Source of the DNA: Actinomycetes bacterium
GTDB lineage: Bacteria; Actinomycetota; Acidimicrobiia; Acidimicrobiales; RAAP-2
DNA: 45,304 nucleotides
Assembly (NCBI GenBank): GCA_021790675.1
Contig: JAJYGN010000058.1
Coordinates: 1 to 45,304, forward strand
Direction: 5' to 3'
Translations under genes and position numbers: made by a program
Notes under the pieces: model-generated
What the model was told of the DNA's origin: nothing
The model's input: only the letters and a program-made list of their open reading frames with translations
The model's database searches: none
Shown here: positions 8,127 through 17,711 of the stretch, in pieces
How the letters are laid out: the number at the start of each line of letters is the position of its first letter
Position numbering within the stretch: position 1 is the first letter of the stretch

Positions 8127-8739
8127 TTACTTCTTAGCGCCCAGAATGTTGATGCTGGTGGCAACCAAGGGGGCCGACGCCAGTGCACGAACCTCGACGC
8201 GGTCGCCCACAGCCAGCGTGGCCGAGTTCTTCACGTTCTTGGCGCGAAGAATCTTGGTGTTGGTGGCAATCGTGAACGTCTCAGACGTACCCTTCGCGTT
8301 CTTCACTGTCACGAATCCGGCAGGCAGAGCGGTGATGGAACCCTGGAAGGCAACCGTGGTCTTGGCCTTGGCGGCCACGATGTTGACGCTGGTTACGACC
8401 GTGGGAGCCGATGCCATGGCGCGTACGACGACGCGCTCACCGATGGCAAGCACGGCCGTGTTCTTCACGTTCGAGGCGCGAAGGATCTTCGTGGTGGCCG
8501 TCAGCGTGAACGTGTCCGAAGTCCCCTTCGCGTTCATCACCGTGATGGAGCCAGTCGGCAGGGCAGTCACAACACCCTGGAAGGCAATGGACTGATCGGC
8601 CTTGGCACTCGCGTGGCTGGAGGCCTTGTTCGAATGGGTCGACGCCGAGGCGATGCTGATCGCGCCGGCGGTCAAGCCCAGGCTGAGAACTGATGAAACG
8701 GCGATGCGCCCAATAGTTCGTGTCGTGATGGTGTTCATG
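8127..8739 (-). CDS. Secreted protein with two tandem DUF5666-like beta repeats
   Basis: Signal peptide MNTITTRTIGRIAVSSVLSLGLTAGAISIASAS; repeats FQGVVTALPTGSITVMNAKGTSDTFTLTATTKILRASNVKN... and FQGSITALPAGFVTVKNAKGTSETFTIATNTKILRAKNVKN... Confidence 0.75.
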
Positions 8740-9289
8740 TTGATTCCTTTGTCTGGTGCGTTCAAGAGAATCTCGAACTGACTCCACTGTCGCCGCTGAA
8801 ATTGTGACGTGAGTGAGAGCGCGTTTTGAATCGGCATATTCTGAGCTGGCGTCTGAGAAATTCATGTGTATTAGAGGAGCATGAGCCCTTCCAACGTTAC
8901 GTACCACTATGAGACATACACGTGAATACGAGAGTGTTACAGAAACCCGATGATTTCGTAACTTGTGTGGGCATCTTGATTGAATTATCCTATTGAGATG
9001 ATCATGTCGGAGAAATGACCGGGTGACGCCGCACATGACTTCGAGAGGATGCCATCCGAAGTGTGCATCATGTGCCCGGCCGGTTGTGACGACCCGACCT
9101 ACTCGAATTGATCGGCGACATCACTTTGTCTGATTCGTTTGAGTAGCTGTCGCACTGTATTTGAATGCGCCGGACCAGGAACCCACCTTCGAGGAGTGAG
9201 TCAACGCGCCCCTTCTGCATAATTGTGGGACTTAAGACACGTCGGTTCTGCCCCCGAGTATTGGCGAGTGCCGGCGTTAGGCTCACGAA

Positions 9290-10816
9290 GTGACCTCGGT
9301 CCACCAGTCTCGGATTCGCAACGCCACCTTACGAGGAAGAGTCATGTCGCCCGATGAAGCGGCGCAGTTCATCCATCCCGGCGACAACGTGGGAATGAGC
9401 GGGTTTACCGGCGCCGGCTATCCCAAACTCGTGCCCGGGGCGCTCGTGCGTCGCGTCGAAGACGCCACTGAGCGGGGTGAACGGTTCATGGTGGGGGTGT
9501 GGACGGGGGCCTCGACCGCGCCCGAGTTGGACGGTGCCCTCGCGGCCGTCGACGCGATCGATCTGCGCATGCCGTATCAATCCGATCCGGTCAGCCGCGC
9601 CAAAATCAATGCCGGGTTGGTTGACTACCTAGACCTTCATCTCTCACACGTGGCCCAGATGGTCTGGGAGGGAACCTTTGGACATTTGGACGTGGCGGTG
9701 GTGGAGGTGTCTGGGATCACGGCCGAGGGGGAATTGATCCCGTCGTCGTCGGTCGGCAATAACAAGACCTGGATCGACTAGGCGGATCGTCTCATCGTCG
9801 AGGTGAACTCGTGGCAGCTCGCCGAGTTCGAGGGGATGCACGACATTTACTATGGCACCGCCCTGCCACCGATGCGTCGACCCATTCAGATCGTCCATTC
9901 CGCCGATCGCATCGGGGTACCCACGTTTCACTGCCCGCCGGAGAAGATCGTCGCCGTCGTGGAGACCGCACACCCCGATCGCAACACGGTGTTCAAGCCC
10001 GTCGACGAGGTCTCCCAGCAGATCGCCGGACATCTCTTGGAGTTCCTGTCGTACGAGGTCAAGCATGATCGTCTCCCGGCGGGACTGCTCCCACTGCAGT
10101 CCGGCGTCGGCAACATCGCCAATGCGGTCCTGCGCGAACTTGACGGCAGCCCCTTCCGTCCCCTCACCGCATACACCGAGGTCATTCAGGACGGCATGCT
10201 CGCGTTGTTGCGATCGGGCACGATGGAGTCTATTTCGGCCACTGCGTTCTCGCTGAGCGAGGAGGGCGCGGTCGACCTACACGCCAATATTGACCAGTAC
10301 CGCGATCGGATCGTGTTGCGTCCCCAGGAGATCAGCAATCATCCGGAGGTCATCCGGCGACTCGGATGTTTGGCCATGAACGGTGCGATCGAGACTGACA
10401 TCTACGGCAACGTCAATTCGACTCACGTCATGGGATCGAGCATCATGAATGGCATCGGTGGCTCGGGCGACTTTGCTCGCAACGCCTTCGTGGCCATGTT
10501 TCTCACGCCTTCGATCGCCAAGGGTGGCGCGATCTCGTCCATCGTGCCCATGGTCAGCCACGTCGACCACACTGAGCACGACGTCCACGTCATCATCACT
10601 GAACAAGGGGTGGCCGATCTGCGTGGTCTCGCTCCGCGTCGGCGCGCGCAGAGGATCATCGACCAGTGCGCGCACCCGAGCTATCGACCGATGCTGCAGG
10701 ACTACTTCGATCGGGCGCGTCAGAGCTCGCCGGGACAGCACACGCCACACCTGATCGAGGAGTCTCTGTCGTGGCACGCGCGTTTCTTGCGCACCGGAAC
10801 CATGCGTCCCGAGTGA
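9290..10816 (+). pseudogene. Acetyl-CoA hydrolase/transferase (propionyl-CoA:succinate CoA-transferase-like), interrupted by one in-frame TAG at 9779-9781
   Basis: ORFs 9290..9781 and 9803..10816 share a frame. ...SSSVGNNKTWID[TAG]ADRLIVEVNSWQLAEFEGMHDIYYG... reads as one continuous family member. Confidence 0.88.
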
Positions 10817-10866
10817 CATCCCCCTTCGTCGGGCACTCATGCCAGTGACCTATCAACGCGGAGTTC

Positions 10867-11364
10867 TCAGTCGAAGGACGTGGCGGAGACCACCCGGTCG
10901 GTTCGAGCGTTAACGATGACGTTCCAGTGATGCGTGACGCCCCCTCCGGGGCCAAGTGAGGCGACGTCGACTCCGGCGATCCTGACGAAATATGCCGGAA
11001 GCGCGGGTGGGATCCACGATGATGTGCCTACCCAATCACGCACGATCCGATTGGCGTTGATGTACCCGCCCAGCGACTCGAAGACGACGCGTGCGTGGCG
11101 CCCGCTTCCAAAGTGGGTCAGTGCCGTGCGGGCCGCCGCTCGCGGACCAGTTGTCACCGATGAGAGTTGCGAGTTATCGAGCCGGCCAAATCTCATCTCG
11201 CTGTCGGCGAGCCAGGAAGAAGGCAGGACGTGATAGTCGTGGCGTAGCGAACGAAGTGCATCGGACGACGGTGGATGCCGGCTCAGGTGATACACCAAGC
11301 CGCTCGCCACCAGGATGGCACTGGTCACCGTCAGAACCGCGAGAACTCGACCAATGTGTCTCAC
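10867..11364 (-). CDS. Hypothetical membrane-anchored protein
   Basis: 165 aa with N-terminal signal anchor IGRVLAVLTVTSAILVASGLVYHL. Confidence 0.6.
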   Translation of the reverse strand: MRHIGRVLAVLTVTSAILVASGLVYHLSRHPPSSDALRSLRHDYHVLPSSWLADSEMRFGRLDNSQLSSVTTGPRAAARTALTHFGSGRHARVVFESLGGYINANRIVRDWVGTSSWIPPALPAYFVRIAGVDVASLGPGGGVTHHWNVIVNARTDRVVSATSFD

Positions 11365-11557
11365 AGCGCGAATCTATTACCGCTTCGGATCAAAAAGAAC
11401 GTTGCCTCACGGTTAGCGTGGCGCGTCGGGCAACCGTGCTTGGTCTGTGCTGAAGCCCGCCGAAAGCGCAACGGTGGCTTGTCCCTCGGGTGTGGTGCGC
11501 AGAATCGTGTCGTGAGCGGCGTTGGTCGTCGTGGCATGACAGCGAGCAATCGCGGCT

Positions 11558-11596
11558 GCCCGGACCCCGCATCGCATGAGGAAACGGGGTCCGGGC
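11558..11596 (-). terminator. Terminator-like hairpin downstream of the neocarzinostatin-like gene
   Basis: GCCCGGACCCCG / CGGGGTCCGGGC, 12-bp perfect stem; no strong U-tract. Confidence 0.6.
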
Positions 11597-11604
11597 GCCT
11601 CGCG

Positions 11605-12423
11605 TTAGCGGCGCCGGAAGGTGATGCGAGTAGCGGTCGCGTCCCCACCGCTGCTGTTACCAACGGAAATCTCGCAGCGGTTCAGGTTATTCGGTCGTGT
11701 GCCGCAGTATCCCGAGCCAACCTGTCCGGTGTGCACGTGGTAAACGAGAGGGCCGAAGGCTCCTCGCGCGTTGGCCGTGACGATCCTGGGACTCGAAGTG
11801 TCGCACCCCTTCTGACCCTTGGCACCGACCAGGCACTCAACGATGAACAGCTGAGCGTTCGGCGCGAAGCCTTGTCCCGTGAGGCGCACGGCCTGGTTAT
11901 TGCGCAGGCCCGCTTGCGGGTGGACGAAGAGGTGGCGCGGCACGTGGTGAGGGCGCTTCACGGTCGTCGGGGTTGTGGGTGTGGCGAAGGTGATCGGTGC
12001 CACTCCCTGGTCGGCGCCCGTGATGTTGGCCACCGCGACGACGCAGTTGGACAGGTCACTCGGCGACGTGCCGCAGGTGCCTCCGTTGCCGGACGAGCCA
12101 ATCTGACCCGTGGTCACGACGAAATTGGTCGACGACAGGCTACCGGAGCTGTCGATCGTGGCCGGTGTCGCGCCCGCGGTGTCGCAGCCGGACTGGTTGG
12201 TGGCGGTGGCGTAGCACTCGATGACGTAGACCTGGTCACCGGGGACGAACCCGCTGCCTATTACCACGACCACATCGTTGTTGTTGAGACCAGTACTTGG
12301 AGTGACCGTGATCGTCGGGCCCGAGGTGCGCGGTGCGTCGTGAGCTGACGCCCCGATCGTGCCGTAGAGAGCCCCGCCGGCCGACAGCACCACAACCGCG
12401 AAACTAATTAGAAATCTCCTCAT
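11605..12423 (-). CDS. Secreted protein with two tandem neocarzinostatin-family-like domains
   Basis: Signal peptide; each half has ITVTPSTGLNNNDVVVVIGSGF / LFVHPQAGLRNNQAVRLTGQGF and matching Cys spacing (C..GCD...CG....C). Confidence 0.75.
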   Translation of the reverse strand: MRRFLISFAVVVLSAGGALYGTIGASAHDAPRTSGPTITVTPSTGLNNNDVVVVIGSGFVPGDQVYVIECYATATNQSGCDTAGATPATIDSSGSLSSTNFVVTTGQIGSSGNGGTCGTSPSDLSNCVVAVANITGADQGVAPITFATPTTPTTVKRPHHVPRHLFVHPQAGLRNNQAVRLTGQGFAPNAQLFIVECLVGAKGQKGCDTSSPRIVTANARGAFGPLVYHVHTGQVGSGYCGTRPNNLNRCEISVGNSSGGDATATRITFRRR

Positions 12424-12496
12424 TCTTTCCTCCCCTGATGTGCGACTCAGCTGATCACGCGTCGCTCATTCTGGACGTTACCCCCGGTGGCGCCAA

Positions 12497-12510
12497 AGTG
12501 ACCGGTCACT
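12497..12510. promoter_or_regulatory. 14-bp perfect palindrome upstream of the neocarzinostatin-like gene
   Basis: AGTGACCGGTCACT, about 75 bp upstream of the minus-strand start at 12423. Confidence 0.35.
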
Positions 12511-12658
12511 GATGACTCCGTGTCCTACGCGGGGCGAGATGGCCCTCATAGGCGTGCGGGACAGTTTTACGACGCCAGAGTGATGGTGCTCAATCGTTAC
12601 TCGTGCGTCGTGACACGGGGATCGAGTCAGACATTCGACAGTGAAGACGTTTGCGACC

Positions 12659-13015
12659 TCACGATTGTGCGGAGAGAACCATTGCGTCGACGAGGGGGTC
12701 CGGACCGATCGCCCGGACCTCTTGGGCGCAGCGGCACGCGATGGCGATCTTGGCCGCCCAGGCGAGTGCGTCGTCGCGTGACGCGACTTCGACAATGGTC
12801 ACTCCGCTGATCTCCCACGGATCCGGGCCGTCAGCGACCGTTTTGTCGACGGCCACGATGCTGCACGAACCCTCTTCGACAGCCCCCGCGAGGACGTACT
12901 CGCCGGCGTCAATAATCTCTTGCACCACGGCGTGCGCGGCGTCGGCCGCAGAATCCATGTCCGTCTCAGGAATGTGGTCCATGGCGTGGGCGCCAAACGA
13001 GATGATGAACCGTGG
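12659..13015 (-). CDS. YCII-related domain protein
   Basis: PRFIISFGAHAMDHIPETDMDSAADAAHAVVQEIIDAGEYVLAGAVEE... followed by VEVASRDDALAWAAKIA; GTG start near 13015. Confidence 0.65.
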   Translation of the reverse strand, partial: PRFIISFGAHAMDHIPETDMDSAADAAHAVVQEIIDAGEYVLAGAVEEGSCSIVAVDKTVADGPDPWEISGVTIVEVASRDDALAWAAKIAIACRCAQEVRAIGPDPLVDAMVLSAQS

Positions 13016-13278
13016 CACGACTACCCCTTCCGCTCTGTGTGATCCGCAACCGATAGCGTCGTCAGGCATTCAGTGAGCAACCGGCAGGTCTACGAAAAGG
13101 GATTGATAGCCCTCCAGCATTGAATAGCCATGGCGTGCGTAGAGGCGCAGGGCGGTTTCGTTGTCGGACTCTGTCTGGAGGCTCACGCGCAGCGCACCGG
13201 AAGTGGCTGCGGCGCCGCTGATCACGTTGAGTATCTTGTGGGCTTGATCCAGTTTGACGGACAACCTGCTTCACTTGA

Positions 13279-14166
13279 TCATGCCACTCGACGCTGGGTG
13301 TTGCAGTAGAGCGCTTCGTAGGCGGCGGGGCTGAGGTAGCCGAGGCTCGAGTGCAATCGCCTCGTGTTGAACCAGCCCTCGATGTATTCGAACAGCGCCC
13401 GGTGCAACCCGGCCCTCGTCGGCCAGGGCCGCGACTCGATGAGTTCGCGCTTCAAGGTCGCGAAGAAGCTTTCGGCGACGGCGTTGTCCCAGCACTCCCC
13501 GGTCCTTCCGACCGAGAGCCGCACGCCGTTGTCCCTCGCCAGGTCGGCGAAGTCCCGTGACGTGTATTGGCTGCCACGGTCGGAGTGAAACACGACGCCC
13601 GCGGGTGGGCGACGCGTGAGGAACGCCGAGGAGAGCGCTTCTTCGACGAGTTCGACGCGCATGTGATCGGCAAGCGCCCAGCCCACGACCCGCCGGCTCG
13701 CCAGATCGATCACGGTCGCCAAGTAGGCCCAGCCCTGCCAGGTCGAGATGTAGGTGATATCGCCGACGTAGCGACGGTCGAGCTCTGCGCTCGGGGCGAA
13801 CTCGCGCCCGATGAGGTCGCGGGCCCGCTCGGCGGCCGGGTCCGGGGTCGTGGTCTTGCGAAAGCGTTTCTTGCAGCGACCCTCTAGGCCCGCCACGCGC
13901 ATCAGCCTCGCCACCCGGCGCCGGCCACAGGTTACGTCGCGGTGCTTGAGCTCCTGGTGAATCCGCGGGGACCCGTAGGTGCCCTTGGACTCGGTGTGGA
14001 TCGAGCGGATCTGCTCGAGCAGCTCGGCGTCGGTGACGGTGCGTTGACACGGCGGGTTCGAGGTGCGTGAGTAGAAGGCGGAGCGAGAGACCTCCAGCAG
14101 GCGACAGGCGTTGTGCACGCTGTGGCCCGCGACCTTCTCCGCCTCGATGAAGGGGTGCACCTTCAC
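13279..14166 (-). CDS. IS3-family transposase OrfB (DDE/rve integrase domain)
   Basis: VKVHPFIEAEKVAGHSVHNACRLLEVSRSAFYSR...YVGDITYISTWQGWAYLATVIDLASRRVVGWAL...VVFHSDRGSQYTS...GECWDNAVAESFFATLKREL; GTG at 14166 overlaps the orfA stop (GTGA); also open as a -1 frame extension. Confidence 0.95.
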   Translation of the reverse strand: MKVHPFIEAEKVAGHSVHNACRLLEVSRSAFYSRTSNPPCQRTVTDAELLEQIRSIHTESKGTYGSPRIHQELKHRDVTCGRRRVARLMRVAGLEGRCKKRFRKTTTPDPAAERARDLIGREFAPSAELDRRYVGDITYISTWQGWAYLATVIDLASRRVVGWALADHMRVELVEEALSSAFLTRRPPAGVVFHSDRGSQYTSRDFADLARDNGVRLSVGRTGECWDNAVAESFFATLKRELIESRPWPTRAGLHRALFEYIEGWFNTRRLHSSLGYLSPAAYEALYCNTQRRVA

Positions 14167-14480
14167 CGGGTCTCCTTGGCGAAGAAAGCTGTGGCTCGCT
14201 TCAGGACCTCGACGTCCTCGCGCAGCCGCCGGTTCTCGCGGCGAAGCTTCGTGATCTCCTCGCGTTCGGCGGTCGTGAGCCCCTCGCGCTCGCCGGAATC
14301 GACGGCGGCCTGACGGACCCAAGCCCGCACCGCCGTCTCGGTCAGGTCGAAGTCCTTGGACACCTCGCCGATCGAGCGGTCGCCCCGGCGACACAGCTCG
14401 ACGATCTCGGCCTTGAACTCCTCAGTGAACGACCGTCGAGGTCGTTGCCGTCTCGGTTTCTTGTTTTCCATGCTGAACAT
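14163..14480 (-). CDS. IS3-family transposase OrfA (HTH)
   Basis: RRSFTEEFKAEIVELCRRGDRSIGEVSKDFDLTETAVRAWVRQA...LRRENRRLREDVEVLKRATAFFAKE. Confidence 0.95.
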   Translation of the reverse strand: MFSMENKKPRRQRPRRSFTEEFKAEIVELCRRGDRSIGEVSKDFDLTETAVRAWVRQAAVDSGEREGLTTAEREEITKLRRENRRLREDVEVLKRATAFFAKETR

Positions 14481-15055
14481 CCTTTCCTGGGGAGATACCC
14501 CAGATCACGGATGTCCGTCAAAGCGGTGGAAGCCCATTGCCGCCGATACCGCGATGACGATACGACGGTGACACGAAAAGGTCTCGGATCTGCCAGAAGC
14601 GACCGAGTCGAAGCGAAGCCGGAATCACCGCGACCAGGGCAAAGCCCGTGAGAACACCGTCGTCGGTCGCGACGAAAGCCTCCAGGGAGCCATGTACGAG
14701 GTTCTCTTCGAGCCACCGCGACGCCTCGGCAGTTGACGCGGATTCTCCGTGGTGCACGCGATAGTCGTCGAAGAGGGCTGCGAGCCACTCACAGTCACGG
14801 CGAGTTGGCGACAACGGCCGCCCGACGATGATCTTGCCCGCATCCCCCTCTGGGAGTTGGTCGTTGTTGCCCATCGAGACCCCTTGATTCACATTCTTAC
14901 GCGACTGCTCGTCGACCACGTCGACCTCGAGATTAGTGACGAGTTCGGCATGACTCGCTCGTGGATTTACCCCCACAGGTAAGCGCCGTCTCGACCAAGT
15001 GGCTCGGCCTTGATCGATCGCGATTTGAAAGCGCTTTAGTTACGCTGGCGTCTCG

Positions 15056-16036
15056 ATGCTCGCTCGGCAAGATTCGAACAATGCCGTCAAAGACGTTCGC
15101 GATCAACGGTCCGTGGCACAATGTCACATGGTCGCCGACTTTCCCGAACCACTCTTCGTACAATCGATCCCCGGTTCAAGTCGCCCCGCGAGTGTGTACC
15201 TCGCCGAAACGCTCGACGGTCTGTACACGCCCTACGCACTGCGTACGCCCTCTGACGAAGGGGAGTTCCCATTCGTGTTCCTCGCCTACGGCAACGGCGG
15301 TGGCGGAGTCGAGTGGCTCCGTTCGCGCCTACGTACCCATGCCTACGTGATGGACCGGCTCTTGGACGCGGGCTACGCGTGCGCGTGGGGTCGCTACCGA
15401 ACTGAGGTCGAGTTGGGGTTCCATCGAGGCGGGCGACTCGTGATCGATCGCCGCCAGGGAATGGATCTGATGAACCGCGCTCCGTTGGAGTACGAAGACG
15501 AGTTAGCGATCTTGCGTCATGTCGCGAACCATCCCAACGTCGTCGCAGATCGCCTCGGACACGTGGGCGTGAGTCACGCGGGCGAGATGCTGTTCAAACT
15601 GGCGTCGCAGTACCCGGGCGTCGTCCGTGCCGGAGTGGCGTGCGAGCCCGCGAATCACGAGTTCCTCGACCTCACGCCTGACGACACGGTGTCGGTCAAC
15701 CCTCAGACTCATCTTCGCAACATTGAAAACATGAAGATGCACGACACGGCGCGCGTGCGCGCACGAGTGAATGTGCCGCTGGCGCTCGAGAGGATGTCAA
15801 CCATCGACATTCCCCTGCTCGTCATGGGCCGCGAAGAGGACGACCTGCAAGGTATCTTTCGCCTCAGCTACGAGCTGCTGGCGGAGTGCGGCAAGGACGC
15901 CACGTGGGTCACATGGAACCATCCGCTGCACGGCTACATCTTCCCGGTCGTCGACAGCGAGGGTCAGCTCAGCGTGGACGACGTGCAGAAGCACGCCATC
16001 GAGCAGATCATCGACTTCTTGAACGAGCATCTGTGA
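15056..16036 (+). CDS. Alpha/beta hydrolase, prolyl oligopeptidase-like (probable start 15128)
   Basis: FPFVFLAYGNGGGGVEW..., nucleophile-elbow-like GVSHAGEM, C-terminal HPLHGYIFP. Confidence 0.7.
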   Translation: MLARQDSNNAVKDVRDQRSVAQCHMVADFPEPLFVQSIPGSSRPASVYLAETLDGLYTPYALRTPSDEGEFPFVFLAYGNGGGGVEWLRSRLRTHAYVMDRLLDAGYACAWGRYRTEVELGFHRGGRLVIDRRQGMDLMNRAPLEYEDELAILRHVANHPNVVADRLGHVGVSHAGEMLFKLASQYPGVVRAGVACEPANHEFLDLTPDDTVSVNPQTHLRNIENMKMHDTARVRARVNVPLALERMSTIDIPLLVMGREEDDLQGIFRLSYELLAECGKDATWVTWNHPLHGYIFPVVDSEGQLSVDDVQKHAIEQIIDFLNEHL

Positions 16037-16156
16037 CGTGTCCGCGACAACGTCAATCCATTGGGACGTAACGACTCACGCTTGTCGAGTGGTGATCCTT
16101 CCGATTCATGGAGCACTTTGGTAGTGCTACCAGCGTGTCTCTCGTGGCGTCAATTA

Positions 16157-16276
16157 AGACGGGTCACGCTGGATGTTCTTCAACCGTGTGGACCCGTCTC
16201 ATCCTGGCAAATGCAAGAAGAAAGTTTCGAGACGTGCTCGACGATACGGGACGTACTTCCGTGCGGTATGTCCCGT
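16157..16276. other. Pair of strong inverted repeats in a ~370-bp intergenic region (possible leader or ncRNA)
   Basis: AGACGGGTC (16157-16165)/GACCCGTCT (16191-16199) and ACGGGACGTAC (16246-16256)/GTATGTCCCGT (16266-16276). Confidence 0.4.
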
Positions 16277-16407
16277 CGCGAACTACCCGTGGATCTGTCC
16301 ACAACTGTCGACCGCGGTCGATCTGTGAGATATCGTCATTCCAATTGATTGTCTCGGCGATTATTGCGCCGTACCTCAACGCTCACCACGTTCAAAGGAC
16401 TGATGTA

Positions 16408-16713
16408 ATGACTATTTTCGCAGGCCTCTGGGATGTGTCTCTCGTGACGCCGATCGGCACGATGGCCGTCGTATTGGATATCAGTGACCAGGACGGTCGT
16501 ATTCGAGGCACCGCGGCCAGTGCTGATGAGACGGTGGACTTCGTCGATCCGATCGCCGAGGGCAACCGACTGACGTGGACACAGGACGTGACCACGCCGA
16601 TGAAGCTGACTCTCAAGTTCGACGTCGCGGTGGATGGAGACGCGATGACGGGGCGAGCTCGCGTCGGATTCATGCCCGCGTCGACGTTGACGGGTACTCG
16701 GCGACCTGCCTGA
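16408..16713 (+). CDS. Small beta-rich protein (GxWDVxxxTPxG...DGDxMTG... family)
   Basis: 101 aa FAGLWDVSLVTPIGTMAVVLDISDQDGRIRG...NRLTWTQDVTTPMKLTLKFDVAVDGDAMTGRARVGFMPASTLTGTR. Confidence 0.7.
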   Translation: MTIFAGLWDVSLVTPIGTMAVVLDISDQDGRIRGTAASADETVDFVDPIAEGNRLTWTQDVTTPMKLTLKFDVAVDGDAMTGRARVGFMPASTLTGTRRPA

Positions 16714-16840
16714 CTGATCGATTCGCGGTGATGACCCTTGTCGTCGACGTAGTTTCTTGTCTTTGCTGACCCAATGAGGCGGTGGTAACGCGTGTCAAAC
16801 TGAAGTCGACGGCAGAACTCGGCGAATAGGCAGGTGGGCC

Positions 16841-17608
16841 ATGGGAGAGCGGATCGCGGGCAAAGTGTGCGTGGTGACCGGGGCCGGTTCGGGGATTGGC
16901 CGCGCGTCTGCGTTGCGCCTGGCCGAAGAGGGCGGACGAGTCGTGTGCGCAGACCGCCACGGTGCGACCGCCGCCGAGACCGCCGGGCTCATCGTGTCCG
17001 CCGGGGGAGTGGCCAGCCACCGTAAGGTCGATGTCAGCAACTCAACCGAAGTCGACGCGATGATCGCCGACGCCGTGGAGAGATACGGACGGCTCGACGT
17101 ACTCGTGAACAATGCCGGTGTGAACATTCCCGGCGTCTTGCACGAAGTGACCAACGAAGTGATCGATCTCACGCTGGACGTCAATGTCAAGGGGCAGATC
17201 TACGGCTGCCGTGCCGCGATACCACACATGCTCGCGGGCGGTGGGGGATCGATCATCAACATCTCGAGCGTGAATGGCATTGTGTCCGAGCCGTTCCTCG
17301 CGGTGTACTCCGCGTCGAAGGGTGCGTCGGTGATGCTCACCAAGGGCGTCGCGCTCGACTACGCGAAGCTCGGGATCCGCTGCAACGTGATCTGTCCGGG
17401 TTGGGTGGACACGCCGATCAACTACGCCCACGCGGAATTGCTCGGCGGGCTCCAGCACGTCTATGACACCATTGACTCGTTTCAGCCGATCGGTCGGCCC
17501 GGTGAGCCGCGCGAGATCGCGAACGTCGTGCTGTTCCTCGCCTCGGACGAGGCCAGTTTCATGACCGGCAGCGTGCTGGCCGTCGACGGCGGCATGACCT
17601 CTCAATAG
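16841..17608 (+). CDS. SDR-family oxidoreductase
   Basis: VTGAGSGIGRASAL, NNAGVN, YSASKGASVMLTKG, ITGSVLAVDGG-type C-terminus. Confidence 0.95.
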   Translation: MGERIAGKVCVVTGAGSGIGRASALRLAEEGGRVVCADRHGATAAETAGLIVSAGGVASHRKVDVSNSTEVDAMIADAVERYGRLDVLVNNAGVNIPGVLHEVTNEVIDLTLDVNVKGQIYGCRAAIPHMLAGGGGSIINISSVNGIVSEPFLAVYSASKGASVMLTKGVALDYAKLGIRCNVICPGWVDTPINYAHAELLGGLQHVYDTIDSFQPIGRPGEPREIANVVLFLASDEASFMTGSVLAVDGGMTSQ

Positions 17609-17711
17609 CGTCGCCACCACGCACGTGACTCAACGTCACCCCATCGATCGTTCGGCACTGTTCCGCGACGTCAAAGGGACATTGTGCGCGAGTCCGCGAT
17701 ACCGTGGCGCC

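Larger units (their letters stand above)
13239..14536 (-). mobile_element. IS3-family insertion sequence, 1298 bp
   Basis: TIRs TGGGCTTGATCCAGTTTGACGGACAACC (13239-13266) and inverted TGGGCTTCCACCGCTTTGACGGACATCC (14509-14536), 22/28 identical; 3-bp duplication TTG at 13236-13238 and 14537-14539; carries orfA and orfB. Confidence 0.95.
13070..14874 (-). pseudogene. GNAT-family N-acetyltransferase interrupted by the IS3-family element (5' part 14537-14874, 3' part 13070-13238)
   Basis: Joining 14540->13238 (one TTG kept) gives ...RDLFVSPSYRHRGIGGKILNVISGAAATSGALRVSLQTESDNETALRLYARHGYSMLEGYQSLFVDLPVAH*, an intact acetyl-CoA-binding motif and C-terminus. Confidence 0.92.

Noticed and set aside
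8838-9289. 450-bp AT-richer intergenic region as a candidate ncRNA locus
   Set aside because: No strong hairpin, repeat or coding signal seen by eye; it probably holds divergent promoters.
11275-12348. 357-aa plus-strand ORF
   Set aside because: Antisense to the neocarzinostatin-like gene and runs through its terminator hairpin; Arg/Gly-rich with no domain.
13253-14522. IS boundaries drawn at the TTTGACGGACA core
   Set aside because: No target duplication and no restored GNAT frame at these positions; moving the ends to TGGGCTT gives a TTG duplication and a perfect frame.
16771-16830. Possible further copy of the intergenic repeat (GGCGGTGGTAACGCG...GGCAGAACTCGG)
   Set aside because: Only short scattered matches; stems not preserved.
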